Shown here in pieces: positions 16,443 to 25,385 of a DNA stretch of 64,000 nt. The position numbers and the translations under genes were made by a program. This stretch comes from Leptolyngbyaceae cyanobacterium (GTDB lineage Bacteria; Cyanobacteriota; Cyanobacteriia; Cyanobacteriales; Aerosakkonemataceae): contig DATNQN010000071.1 of the NCBI GenBank assembly GCA_036703985.1, positions 124,001 through 188,000 on the forward strand, written 5' to 3'. Within the stretch, counting starts at the first letter, position 1; every line of letters starts with the position of its first letter. Under the pieces are notes generated by a model. It was not told the DNA's origin. It searched no databases and was given only the letters and a program-made list of their open reading frames with translations.

Positions 16443-17465
16443 ATGTTTACCACTCAATCTCGTCCTCCCCTAGTCAACAACTTCACCAGTAGTTCAGAAT
16501 ATGTGCGTGCAGTGGCTATTAGTCCGCAACTGCCGGTGCTTGTGAGTGCTAGTTCTCATCAAATCAAGATTTGGCAATTGGATAACGGTAAATTGCTGAA
16601 TACTCTGACTGGTCATACAGACGCCGTGCGTGCGCTAGCCATCAGTCCTGACGGTCAGACTTTAGTTAGTGGCAGTAATGACAACACGATTAAGATTTGG
16701 CATTTGAGAAGTGGCGAATTGCTGAACACCCTCACGGATCATTACGGTTCGGTGCTTTGTCTGGGTTTTAGTCCCGATAGTAAAACTTTGATCAGTGGCA
16801 GTAACGACAATAGCATTAAGATTTGGAATCTAGTCGATGGGGAATTGCTTCGCAGTTTGGGTTGTCATTGCGGGTCAGTGCTATCAGTTGCCATCAGTCC
16901 CGACGGTCAAACTATTGCTAGTGGCAGTTTTGATAACACCATTAAGATTTGGGAAAAGTCCACTGGTAAAATGCTGCGTACCCTCAAAGGTCATTCTAAC
17001 TGGGTGGCGGCTGTGGCGATCGCACCCGATGGCAAAACTCTCGTTAGTGGCAGTTCCGACAACACGCTTAAAATTTGGCAACTCAATAACGGTAAATTAC
17101 TTCGTACTCTTAAAGGACATTCTAACTGGGTGGATTCTATTGCCATTAGTGCCGATGGTCAAACTATTGTTAGCGGTAGTTCCGACAACACGATCAAAAT
17201 TTGGCAACTCAATAATGGTAAGTTGCTCGGTACTCTCTCCGGTCATACAGGTGGTGTAGTGTGTCTTGCTTTAACACCGGATGGCCAAACTTTGGTCAGT
17301 GGCAGTAATGACAATACGATGAAAATGTGGAATGTAGGTAGCGGTCAACTGCTTCGCACTGTGTCCGGAGATACTAACTGGTTTTGGTCGGTAAATGGTA
17401 AAGCAGAAGATGTCGTAGAGCCAGATGATGATGACAGCACGATTAAATTGTGGAGAATGCGCTAA
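16443..17465 (+). CDS. WD40 beta-propeller protein
   Basis: The 340-residue protein consists almost wholly of WD40 blades. Seven clear repeats of the form AISPDGQTLVSGSNDNTIKI-W run from about residue 20 to 300, and an eighth degenerate unit ends STIKLWRMR after an acidic insertion (EPDDDD). No signal peptide or enzymatic domain is visible, so it is probably a cytoplasmic scaffold. AAAGGAG lies 12 nt before the ATG. The blades are very similar at the DNA level, which suggests recent duplication or gene conversion. The single WD40 blade of the Ser/Thr kinase at 20210-21472 is of the same type. Confidence 0.88.
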   Translation: MFTTQSRPPLVNNFTSSSEYVRAVAISPQLPVLVSASSHQIKIWQLDNGKLLNTLTGHTDAVRALAISPDGQTLVSGSNDNTIKIWHLRSGELLNTLTDHYGSVLCLGFSPDSKTLISGSNDNSIKIWNLVDGELLRSLGCHCGSVLSVAISPDGQTIASGSFDNTIKIWEKSTGKMLRTLKGHSNWVAAVAIAPDGKTLVSGSSDNTLKIWQLNNGKLLRTLKGHSNWVDSIAISADGQTIVSGSSDNTIKIWQLNNGKLLGTLSGHTGGVVCLALTPDGQTLVSGSNDNTMKMWNVGSGQLLRTVSGDTNWFWSVNGKAEDVVEPDDDDSTIKLWRMR

Positions 17466-17545
17466 GTTGCGACGCATCCAATTTGGATATTTAGATTGAT
17501 GGGGAGAAGAATGGATAATTCAAATCCCCAACTATTTTTATTATT

Positions 17546-17588
17546 TATCTGTGTTCATCTGTGTTTATCTGTGGACATCTGTGGTTAA
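17546..17588. repeat. Decameric repeat (TATCTGTGTT / CATCTGTGGT), copy 1
   Basis: Four decamers (TATCTGTGTT, CATCTGTGTT, TATCTGTGGA, CATCTGTGGT) are followed by TAAAA. Related four-unit blocks with the same ending occur at 20051-20093 and 22421-22467, all in the same orientation. Confidence 0.75.
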
Positions 17589-17643
17589 AATCACGAAAAA
17601 TTAATCTCATTTATATCATATCTCCTCATATAATCATAATTTT

Positions 17644-17688
17644 TAGTGAGGACTTTAGTCCTCAATCTAAGGATTAAAGTCCTCACTA
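17644..17688. repeat. Inverted repeat with AGTCCTCAC arms
   Basis: TAGTGAGGACTTTAGTCCT (17644-17662) pairs with 17670-17688 with one mismatch. It lies between the convergent WD40 and TPR-GT41 genes. A related copy is at 37942-38003, so this is a dispersed family. Confidence 0.75.
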
Positions 17689-17727
17689 CAAACAAGCTTG
17701 ATTATGAGCAATCCAAGGGATATGATA

Positions 17728-19956
17728 TTACAGATAAAATTCTGCTACCACCTTTTTATAAAAAGACTCTAATGCCACAACGCAGCTTTTATCATTATAA
17801 ATCATACTATGGCGTTGATAGATTTTTTGTCTTATATCTTGACGCCAATTGGTATCTAAACCTAATCTGACTGCAATATCAACATACTCAACTCGATCGC
17901 GTGCAATAGTCTCTGACATCTCCATCATTTTCAAAATCCCATAAGCGTGGCGACCGCGCATGAATTCGCCCGGACAAGTCACGACAGGTAAACCGCAAGC
18001 CAGCGCTTCTAGAGTTGTATTACCACCAGACCAACTAAAGCTATCGAGAAAAATATCGGAAAGTAAATTTACATTCAAGTAATCAATATGATTCATTCTA
18101 GGTAGTAAGATACAATGCTTTTCACTGTTTAAGTTTAATTCAGCAAAAGCGCGTTTTAGCCTTGATTCAAATTGGCGATTAACATAAGCTGATTGATGAC
18201 TGATAAAGGCAAATTGTGCTTGGGGTACTCTTTGGGCTATTTCGGCAAATACGCGATCGAATTGAGGCAAATATTTAAATAAGGATTGACAAGAAAAATA
18301 GAGAATTGCATCTTCACGCAGGTTAAAATCAGCACGCGTTTTGGTTAGTTCAGGAATGTCTGGCTTTTCATAACACATTCCGATATTCGGCAAACGAATT
18401 AGCTTTTCTGAATAATGCGATCGAGCATTTTCTGGTTCCATTAAATCGCTGGATAAAAAGTAATCGATTGTTGGTAACCCGCTAGTAATCGGATGTCCCC
18501 AAGTGGTACATTGTACGGGGGCTAAACTTAAGGCGGCTATTTGATATGTCAGCGGACTCATACCGATATCCGTAAATACTAAAATGTGTGGTTTATCGGT
18601 AATTATTTGTTGACAAATTGATTCTATATTTCCGTAAATATGATGGAAATAATTGCTGTAAGAACGGAACTTTTCTGTGGTAGAATCTACTTCAGGAGCA
18701 ACTTGATAGGTATAGATGTCAAAAGTTTTGCGATCGCAATTTTTTAACCAGCCCAGAGTTAATTTACCTACCGTGTGATTTCGCAAGTGAGTTGAAATAT
18801 AACCGATGCGAATTTTCTCGTTTTTATTAATGGCATACATGGGACGAGGTAGCACCCAATGAGGATAGTTGGCAGCCATTACTCGATGCAAAAAGTTGCC
18901 TAACTTACGCTGGATACCTCTTTCGTTCAAGCCTTGATAGCCGAGATAAAAAGCGATCGGTCTTTTTTGCCAAATATTTAAAGTTAGTTCTCGGCTTTCG
19001 GGAGAAGTTAAGATTGTGGCGTTAATTAATTTATTAATTGCTTGACAACAACGCTGACGCCAGAAAGGAATTTGCTCGATATTATCGTATAAAACTGGTA
19101 AAGCTAGTTCGTTAAACCAGTAAGCTGTGGCAAGATCTGGTTTGAGTTGTAGGGCTTTTTGGAAATTTGCGATCGCATTTTCTACTTGTCCGCTATCCCC
19201 AAGAGTAATTCCCATATTCAAGTATGCTTCGGGACTGTGGGGATTGATTTTTAATGCTGCTTCTAGCCATGCGATCGCATCTTCAAAATGATACATTTTC
19301 GATAAAGCAGTGGCGATACCGAGATAAGCATCTATGGACTGGGGTGTTAAGGAAATGGCTTTTTGATATTCGACGATCGCTTGTTGGTAGTTGCGTTGTT
19401 CTAATAAAGCGTTACCAAGATTATAATAGATACCGGGAATATTGGGTTGCAGTAAGATTACTTGTTGGTAATGATGAATAGCTGCGGCAATTTCCCCTTT
19501 TTCCAATAAAAGATTTGCTAAATTACCGCGAACTTCTATATCATTTGGGTTAATCGCAATCGCCTGTTGATAATGGTAAATTGCCGTGGATAAATCGCCC
19601 ACTTGTTTGAACGCATTTCCTAAATCGTAATGTGCGTCGCTATAATCTGGTTGAAGGGCGATCGCTTGTTGGTAATAGGTAATTGCTTCTAATAGTTGAC
19701 CTTGCTGGTGCATTACAGCACCCAAGCTATAATAAGCTCGTGCATGATCGGGTGCAAAAGCGATCGTTTGCAGATAGTAGAGAAGTGCTTCATCTAGTTT
19801 GCCACTTTGATGTGCGATCGCGCCAAGCAAAAATAAAGCTTCCGTACAATCAGGCTGTTGCTGAAGAATTTGCTGACAAATCGATTCAGCTTGGGAAATT
19901 TGTCCGCTTTGGAGATATTGGTAGGCAAGTGCGATCGCTTGTGAGAGACTTAGCAT
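17728..19956 (-). CDS. TPR protein with GT41 (O-GlcNAc transferase-like) domain
   Basis: The 742-residue protein has about seven TPR units in residues 1-275 (for example AYYSLGAVMHQQGQLLEAI) and a C-terminal GT41-like catalytic region at about 375-742. The latter starts KIRIGYISTHLRNHTVGK and contains the donor-site part SWSGGNTTLEALACGLPVVT near 660-680. Eukaryotic OGT and SPINDLY transfer GlcNAc or fucose to Ser/Thr; bacterial members are proposed protein glycosyltransferases, some acting on adhesins. The acceptor here is unknown. The cytoplasmic location is inferred from the absence of a signal peptide. It is monocistronic, with repeats on both sides. Confidence 0.88.
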   Translation of the reverse strand: MLSLSQAIALAYQYLQSGQISQAESICQQILQQQPDCTEALFLLGAIAHQSGKLDEALLYYLQTIAFAPDHARAYYSLGAVMHQQGQLLEAITYYQQAIALQPDYSDAHYDLGNAFKQVGDLSTAIYHYQQAIAINPNDIEVRGNLANLLLEKGEIAAAIHHYQQVILLQPNIPGIYYNLGNALLEQRNYQQAIVEYQKAISLTPQSIDAYLGIATALSKMYHFEDAIAWLEAALKINPHSPEAYLNMGITLGDSGQVENAIANFQKALQLKPDLATAYWFNELALPVLYDNIEQIPFWRQRCCQAINKLINATILTSPESRELTLNIWQKRPIAFYLGYQGLNERGIQRKLGNFLHRVMAANYPHWVLPRPMYAINKNEKIRIGYISTHLRNHTVGKLTLGWLKNCDRKTFDIYTYQVAPEVDSTTEKFRSYSNYFHHIYGNIESICQQIITDKPHILVFTDIGMSPLTYQIAALSLAPVQCTTWGHPITSGLPTIDYFLSSDLMEPENARSHYSEKLIRLPNIGMCYEKPDIPELTKTRADFNLREDAILYFSCQSLFKYLPQFDRVFAEIAQRVPQAQFAFISHQSAYVNRQFESRLKRAFAELNLNSEKHCILLPRMNHIDYLNVNLLSDIFLDSFSWSGGNTTLEALACGLPVVTCPGEFMRGRHAYGILKMMEMSETIARDRVEYVDIAVRLGLDTNWRQDIRQKIYQRHSMIYNDKSCVVALESFYKKVVAEFYL

Positions 19957-20050
19957 AAGACGAACTAGGGACTAGTTTAGGTTTTAGTGCTGAAGCGCAA
20001 CAACGTAACGAAAGAGCGATCGCACTTATCATAACGATACATCCACACTC

Positions 20051-20093
20051 TTCATCTGCGTACATCTGCGTTCATCCTTCTTCATCTGTGGTA
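20051..20093. repeat. Decameric repeat (TTCATCTGCG), copy 2
   Basis: Four decamers (TTCATCTGCG, TACATCTGCG, TTCATCCTTC, TTCATCTGTG) are followed by GTAAAA. It belongs to the same family and orientation as 17546-17588 and 22421-22467. Confidence 0.7.
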
Positions 20094-20115
20094 AAAAAAG
20101 CCTCGCATCCTATAA

Positions 20116-20148
20116 AGAAACCCGGTTTCTTGGAGAAACCGGGTTTCT
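20116..20148. repeat. Dispersed GAAACCCGGTTTC hairpin, copy 2
   Basis: The 15-bp arms are identical to those at 2562-2594, with loop TGG. It lies about 60 bp upstream of the Ser/Thr kinase start. Confidence 0.85.
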
Positions 20149-20209
20149 GGCGCACACAGACAAACCCAAATCCCGCTTATACTAAAATCACACCCAACCA
20201 CAGCCAATT

Positions 20210-21472
20210 ATGAGTCTGTGCATCAACCCACATTGTCCAAAACCAGACCACCCGCAGAACAGTAACAACCGCCACTGTCAAAGTTGCGGTTCCGACTTAC
20301 TTCTGCAAGGACGCTATCGGGTGATGCGACTCCTCAGCGATAACAGCGGTTTTGGCAAAATTTACACCGCAGAAGAACGGGGAACCTCTAAAATACTGAA
20401 AGTTCTCAAAGAAAATCTCAACAACAACGCCAAAGCAGTCCAACTATTTCAGCAAGAAGCAAAAGTATTAGCGCAGTTCCAGCATCCCGGTATTCCCAAA
20501 GTCGATGGTTATTTCCCCTATCAAACCAGAAACGGGTTGATTTTGCACTACATTGTCATGGAAAAAATCGAGGGGCCAAACTTAGAAGAGTGGCTAAAAC
20601 AGCAGGGAAATCATCCCATTTCGGAACAGCAAGCAATAGCGTGGTTAAAGCAACTGGCAGAAATATTGCATTTAGTGCATGGTAAGCAGTATTTCCATCG
20701 GGATATTAAGCCGCCCAATATCATGCTAAGACCGAATGGGCAGTTGGTGTTGATTGATTTTGGCACGGCGAGGGAAGCAACCTATACTTATCTTGCCAAA
20801 GTGGGTGCGGGATACCAAATTACGGCGATAGTTTCTGCTGGGTATACGCCACCGGAACAACAGAATTTCCAAGCAGTACCGCAATCAGATTTTTTTGCCT
20901 TGGGACGGACGTTTGTGTATTTGCTGACGGGACAGAATGTTTTAAATTTTTATGATGCCCATAACGATGTGTTTCGCTGGCGACAGGCGGTGAATATTTC
21001 ACCGAGTTTGGCTGATTTTATCGATAATTTGATGGCGCAAAAGCCACAGGATAGACCGCTGAATACTCAGGTGCTTTTGCAGAGGATAGAGGAACTGGCG
21101 CAAAAGTTGGCAAAGCGGAAAACCAATTTTCCTCTAAGTGTGGCGGCGGGGTTGTTGTTAGTTTTGGGGGGTGGAATTGGGTTTTGGGTTTCTAAATTAG
21201 GTGGGAGTTCTGTTAGTCCGAGGGATGTTAGTTCGCCTAGTCCGGTGGTGACAAGTTCGCCGCGTTCTAGTCCGAGTGTGGTGAGAACTGTTGCGCCTAT
21301 TAGTTCGCCGAGTTTTAGTGGGAGTCGAAGTTCTTTAGAAAATGTTTCTTTAGTTAAAACTCTTACGGGTCATTTTTCCTCAATTTACTCTGTAGCCATC
21401 AGTCCAGATGGGCAGACTTTGGTTAGTGGTAGTAATGACTCAACCATCAAAATTTGGCGGGTGTCGCGTTGA
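20210..21472 (+). CDS. Membrane Ser/Thr protein kinase with zinc-ribbon-like N-terminus and one WD40 blade
   Basis: In this 420-residue protein, Cys4, Cys9, Cys23 and Cys26 form a zinc-ribbon-like N-terminus. The Hanks-type kinase domain spans about 34-300 with HRDIKPPN and DFG (LIDFGTARE); the glycine loop is SDNSGFGKI. A transmembrane helix lies near 308-330, then a Ser/Pro linker. The final 45 residues are one WD40 blade (SVAISPDGQTLVSGSNDSTI). One blade cannot close a propeller, and cyanobacterial relatives usually carry about seven, so the sensor appears collapsed. A MITE-like palindrome starts about 145 bp after the stop. Kinase residues look intact. The substrate is unknown. Confidence 0.87.
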   Translation: MSLCINPHCPKPDHPQNSNNRHCQSCGSDLLLQGRYRVMRLLSDNSGFGKIYTAEERGTSKILKVLKENLNNNAKAVQLFQQEAKVLAQFQHPGIPKVDGYFPYQTRNGLILHYIVMEKIEGPNLEEWLKQQGNHPISEQQAIAWLKQLAEILHLVHGKQYFHRDIKPPNIMLRPNGQLVLIDFGTAREATYTYLAKVGAGYQITAIVSAGYTPPEQQNFQAVPQSDFFALGRTFVYLLTGQNVLNFYDAHNDVFRWRQAVNISPSLADFIDNLMAQKPQDRPLNTQVLLQRIEELAQKLAKRKTNFPLSVAAGLLLVLGGGIGFWVSKLGGSSVSPRDVSSPSPVVTSSPRSSPSVVRTVAPISSPSFSGSRSSLENVSLVKTLTGHFSSIYSVAISPDGQTLVSGSNDSTIKIWRVSR

Positions 21473-21617
21473 AGTTCACCGCCAACTCGGTAAACTCAGG
21501 TGTTGCACCAGGGTTATCACCTTTGTTTCTGGCAACAGTTTCTACCTTGAACCTAGATTTTGCATTTGTGGTCAAAGTCCGCCGGGGAATAAATTCCTTT
21601 TGGTGGTGTCGTTCACA

Positions 21618-21767
21618 CCCGCTTGGGAATCAATTTCCGGGCTAATAACGAAAGTCCATTAAAATGGACTGAAAGATTATAATTTATTAGCTTACTGATT
21701 TTTAAATAGCATTTAGTCCACTTAAGTGGACTTTTGCTATTAGCCTGGGATTTGAATCCCAGGCGGG
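21618..21767. repeat. MITE-like 150-bp compound palindrome
   Basis: The outer 40-bp ends are imperfect inverted repeats: CCCGCTTGGGAATC at the left versus the complement of the right end, CCCGCCTGGGATTC. Within it are AGTCCATT-AA-AATGGACT (21653-21670), the perfect 18-bp palindrome AGTCCACTTAAGTGGACT (21715-21732) and GCCTGGGATT-TG-AATCCCAGGC (21743-21764). The whole can fold into a long cruciform. It has no coding capacity. It lies in the 453-bp gap between the kinase and the toxin-antitoxin pair, which holds no gene. Confidence 0.7.
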
Positions 21768-21925
21768 CTTTGAGAGCAAAACAAATGTATCCTAAAAAAT
21801 GAGAATAATTGAAAATGCTTTGGCTTAGCCTGCCGTAGGCATTCACGCTTTTCCTAAACCATAAACTAATATAAAATTGTAAAATAGCTGTTATTCCATC
21901 TTACCCGTTATTGGAGGATTATACT

Positions 21926-22156
21926 ATGTCATCCCCAGCAATTACTACCGTAGTAGCCATGATGGAGTCTTTACCGGAAACTTTGCAAGAGCAAGTTGCA
22001 GAACATTTACGAGAATATATTGCCGATTTGGAAGATGAAATCAAATGGGATAAATCTTTTCAGAAAACGCAACAGCAATTAATTAAAGCAGCACGACGCG
22101 CCAAACAGGAAATTGCGGAAGGAAAAGCCAATTTATTAGATTACGAACAGCTATGA
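21926..22156 (+). CDS. Type II antitoxin-like protein
   Basis: The 76-residue protein starts at the ATG preceded by GGAGG with 8 nt spacing. It is a helical protein with SLPETLQEQVAEHLREYI and a Lys/Arg-rich C-terminal half ending in NLLDYEQL, as in small antitoxins paired with RelE-like toxins. It overlaps the toxin gene by 4 bp (ATGA), implying translational coupling. It should bind the toxin and repress its own operon. The assignment rests on size and partner more than on a recognised DNA-binding motif. Confidence 0.7.
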   Translation: MSSPAITTVVAMMESLPETLQEQVAEHLREYIADLEDEIKWDKSFQKTQQQLIKAARRAKQEIAEGKANLLDYEQL

Positions 22157-22416
22157 AATCTGCAACTCTTCCTTCTTTTTGGACTGCTTACGCTTCTCTC
22201 GATACCGAAATTAAACAAAGAGCCAGAAAAGCTTATCTCTTGTGGTCAGAAAATCCTTTTCATCCATCCTTACATTTTAAATGTATTAACGATGAAGAAG
22301 ATATCTGGTCTGCAAGAATATCGCGTAATTATCGCGCTGTTGGAATCTTGTGTAAGGATACTGTCACCTGGTTTTGGATTGGTAGTCACGATGATTACGA
22401 GCAGTTTTTCTCTTAG
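22153..22416 (+). CDS. RelE/ParE-family toxin
   Basis: The 87-residue basic protein has the RelE-fold pattern: an N-terminal helical segment, then HFKCINDEEDIWSARISRNYR and a strand ending in FWIGSHDDYEQFF. Conserved Arg and His-Asp residues near the end match HigB/RelE-like mRNA interferases in cyanobacteria. Its ATG overlaps the antitoxin stop. Whether it cleaves mRNA or inhibits gyrase cannot be told from the sequence. Confidence 0.8.
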   Translation: MKSATLPSFWTAYASLDTEIKQRARKAYLLWSENPFHPSLHFKCINDEEDIWSARISRNYRAVGILCKDTVTWFWIGSHDDYEQFFS

Positions 22417-22420
22417 AATC

Positions 22421-22467
22421 TACATCTGCGTTCATCTGCGTTTATCTGTCTTCATCTGAGGTTAAAA
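22421..22467. repeat. Decameric repeat (TACATCTGCG), copy 3
   Basis: Four decamers (TACATCTGCG, TTCATCTGCG, TTTATCTGTC, TTCATCTGAG) plus GTTAAAA follow directly after the toxin gene. It is the same family as 17546-17588 and 20051-20093. Confidence 0.75.
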
Positions 22468-22505
22468 AATTCCTAAAAGCATTCACCGCATCACTAATTT
22501 TACTC

Positions 22506-23148
22506 TCATTCTCCTCCATCTTCTTTAAAATCTTCTGGATATTCTTCAGCTTCCACTTCGTCAAAATCAACTTTATCATAAATATCCACCAGAGGTACTT
22601 CTACCTGAAAAGAACTAAAAGTTAATGCAGGGTCTTCTTCATCGTAAACGCTATAAGACCACCGCTTATTTTCTTGCTTAGTGCTTAGAATATTGTTCAA
22701 TTGACCTCTGATTTTGTTCGAGCAAAATATATTCTTGAAAAGTTGGAATTGTTTGATAAAATCTAAACTTATTACCGCGATCGTAACCTTTAGTTGATTT
22801 CGATAAAACTTCGATAATTACTTGCAGATTAGTAATCGTATCTTTACGATTATTGTAATATTCCGGTTGTCCGGCAATTACCATCACATCAGGATAGGTA
22901 AAACGTTTTACTCTCGGTATCCATAAGCGCACATCACCGATAAATACTCGGTAATTTTGCCTCTTAAAAGCGATACTTAACGCAACGCTTAGGTTAAGTG
23001 CGATTTGATTATGATTTGTAGTTCCACCCGTCATCGGTACGATCTCCCCATCGTGATATTCACTTTTGTACTCAGCGGTTTCTTCCAGTGCTAAATATTC
23101 CTCTGGGGTGTAGTAGCGCTTTTCTGCTGCTTGGAGAGTAGCGGTCAT
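22506..23148 (-). pseudogene. Uma2 family (DUF820) nuclease-like gene broken by a frameshift
   Basis: The N-terminal 156 residues, starting MTATLQAAEKRYYTPEEYLA, follow the Uma2 pattern and stop at IEQYSKH near 22680. A second frame then continues with the expected C-terminal sequence (KRWSYSVYDEEDPALTFSSF, then DIYDKVDF). The junction AAGCACTAAG near 22678-22690 fits a one-base insertion. Uma2 proteins have a PD-(D/E)XK-type fold and are hugely expanded in cyanobacteria, with unknown function. The fold core is in the intact N-terminal part, so some activity could remain. A sequencing error cannot be excluded. Confidence 0.8.
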
Positions 23149-23326
23149 GGTGATGTTTCCCAACTTAACTCTTGCCTTGAGTTTAGTTTAACATGGGGGA
23201 AAAACCGATCTTTCGCTGACTGGACTTAATCTTATTTCTACAAAAATGCGATCGCCAATGCTGTAATTATGGGCGGAATCCAGCCTATAGCGATTAAGAT
23301 CCGAATCAGATCCTCAAGGCGAACGA

Positions 23327-25327
23327 ATGCCATTAAAAATGCTGCCTCTCTCTATTGCTAAAAGCGATCGCAAAATACCGTTACGCCTCGCCCTGATCGT
23401 GCCATTTGTCTTGCAAATCTCAGCAGCAGTGGGGCTAACGGGGTATTTATCATTTCGCAATGGGGAACAAGCGGTTAATGAAGTAGCCGAACAATTGCGA
23501 GTAGAAATTAGCGATCGCATTCACGAAACTCTCACTCATTACCTAGAAACTCCCGGCACGATCAACCGAGTTAATGCTAGCGCGATTTGGCTAGGTCAGT
23601 TAAACTTAGAAGATACTGGCAGCCTCACTCGCCAATTTTGGAATCAGCGTCTTTTAGTCGATAAAGAAAAAATATCGGCAATTTATTTTGGTAGCACTAC
23701 TGGAGAATTTTTCGGTTTAGGATTTCAAGATAACAAAAGATGGGAAATTGGTCGAGCGGGAAAATCGACTGGTGGGAAATTTTTTAGCTTTGATATCGAC
23801 TCGGAAGGCAATCCTACCCGTTTGTTACAAGCAGGTAACCCTTACGATCCGAGATGGCGTCCCTGGTATAAAAAAGCAGTACAAACAGGTAAAGAAACCT
23901 GGAGTGAAATTTACATTGATTTCAAAGAACCTCGCTTGAAAGTTACCCTCGCTCAACCTATATATCGTAAAACAGGTGAACTAAGAGGAGTAGTGGGAGT
24001 AGATTTCGTACTTGCCCATATTCAAGATTTCCTCAAACAGTTAAAAGTTGGTAAAACCGGGTTGACTTTTATTATGGAACGTTCGGGAGAAATGGTAGCT
24101 TCTTCCACTGATGAAGAACCATTTTTAAGAGATAAGAACGGTCAAGTTAAAGAACGTTTATCAGCCAGAAAAAGTAGTATATCTTTAGTTAATTCAGCAG
24201 TTGAATATCTAGAAAAATCAGCTAATTTAACCGAAATTAATCAGACTAAACAATTTGCTTTTCCTATCGCAGGTGAGGAACAGTTCTTGCAAATCACTCC
24301 CCTCAAAGACAACAGAGGAATTGATTGGCTGATTGTGGTAATTATTCCGAAAACTGACTTTATGGAAAAAATTAATGCTAATAGCCGCATCACCTTTTTA
24401 TTATCGCTCACAGCTTTAGCTATTTCTATCGCTTTAGGAATTTTCACGTCTCGTTGGATCGCTACTCCGATTTTTAGGTTAGGTATGGCGTCGCAAAAGA
24501 TCGCAACTGGTGAATTAGGGCAAACAGTTAAAGGAGGTAGCATTACTGAATTGGATATTTTAGCTCGATCTTTCAACCAAATGGCAGACCAGTTACAGCA
24601 GTCATTTCTTGCTTTGGAAAAAGCCAATGAAGAGTTAGAACAAAGGGTAATCGAAAGAACAGCCGCATTGCAATTAGAACAAGAAAAATCGGAACGTTTG
24701 CTGCTGAATCTTTTCCCAAAACCCATTGCCGAAAAGTTAAAAAATGATACCAGTGCGATTGCCGAACAATTTAATGAAGTGACTATTTTGTTTGCCGATA
24801 TCGTTAACTTTACTCCCCTTGCTTCTCAAATTTATCCAATAGAATTAGTAAATTTACTCAACGAAATTTTTTCCAAATTTGACCAGTTAGCTGAAGTACA
24901 CGGTTTAGAAAAAATCAAAACGATCGGTGATGCTTACATGGTAGTGGGAGGCTTACCCATTCCCAAACATGACCACGCAGAAGCTGTCGCGGCAATGGCT
25001 TTAGATATGCAAAAAGCGATCGCAAATTTTTGCACTAGTACCGGAGAATCTTTTCAAATTCGCATCGGGATTAATTCTGGGCCAGTAGTAGCGGGAGTAA
25101 TCGGTTTAAAAAAGTTTATCTACGATCTGTGGGGAAATACGGTTAATATTGCTTCTCGAATGGAATCTCAAGGATTACCGGACTGCATCCAAGTTTCCTT
25201 TGATACCTACACACGACTGAAAGATAAATTTATCTTTGAAGAACGAGGTATCATTTCAGTCAAAGGGAAAGGGGATATGAAAACCTATTGGCTGAAAGCT
25301 TACAAAGCCGATCGCACTTTTCAGTAG
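23327..25327 (+). CDS. Membrane-bound class III adenylate cyclase with Cache and HAMP domains
   Basis: The protein of 666 residues has a transmembrane helix at about 20-42, an extracellular double-Cache sensor at about 50-345, a second helix at 355-375, HAMP at 375-430, a coiled coil to 465 and a cyclase domain at 480-645. Metal-binding aspartates are D491 (FADIVNF) and D535 (KTIGD). The purine-selecting pair is K531 and D600 (YDLWGN), which specifies ATP rather than GTP; N607 and R611 complete the site. It therefore makes cAMP in response to an external small molecule. AAGG lies before the first ATG; a second Met at residue 5 is possible. Confidence 0.92.
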   Translation: MPLKMLPLSIAKSDRKIPLRLALIVPFVLQISAAVGLTGYLSFRNGEQAVNEVAEQLRVEISDRIHETLTHYLETPGTINRVNASAIWLGQLNLEDTGSLTRQFWNQRLLVDKEKISAIYFGSTTGEFFGLGFQDNKRWEIGRAGKSTGGKFFSFDIDSEGNPTRLLQAGNPYDPRWRPWYKKAVQTGKETWSEIYIDFKEPRLKVTLAQPIYRKTGELRGVVGVDFVLAHIQDFLKQLKVGKTGLTFIMERSGEMVASSTDEEPFLRDKNGQVKERLSARKSSISLVNSAVEYLEKSANLTEINQTKQFAFPIAGEEQFLQITPLKDNRGIDWLIVVIIPKTDFMEKINANSRITFLLSLTALAISIALGIFTSRWIATPIFRLGMASQKIATGELGQTVKGGSITELDILARSFNQMADQLQQSFLALEKANEELEQRVIERTAALQLEQEKSERLLLNLFPKPIAEKLKNDTSAIAEQFNEVTILFADIVNFTPLASQIYPIELVNLLNEIFSKFDQLAEVHGLEKIKTIGDAYMVVGGLPIPKHDHAEAVAAMALDMQKAIANFCTSTGESFQIRIGINSGPVVAGVIGLKKFIYDLWGNTVNIASRMESQGLPDCIQVSFDTYTRLKDKFIFEERGIISVKGKGDMKTYWLKAYKADRTFQ

Positions 25328-25351
25328 GATATTTAATATTAGGTAGAAGTC

Positions 25352-25379
25352 AATCTAAAATCTAAAATCTAAAATCCAA
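25352..25379. repeat. Heptameric short tandem repeat (AATCTAA)
   Basis: Three AATCTAA units and one AATCCAA end 6 bp before the glpK ATG, so the repeat occupies the usual ribosome-binding region. Confidence 0.75.
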
Positions 25380-25385
25380 AATCGA

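Noticed and set aside
21743-21764. TTGAATCCC segment resembling a tRNA T-arm
   Set aside because: It is the centre of a GCCTGGGATT palindrome within the MITE-like repeat, and no acceptor or anticodon stem is present.
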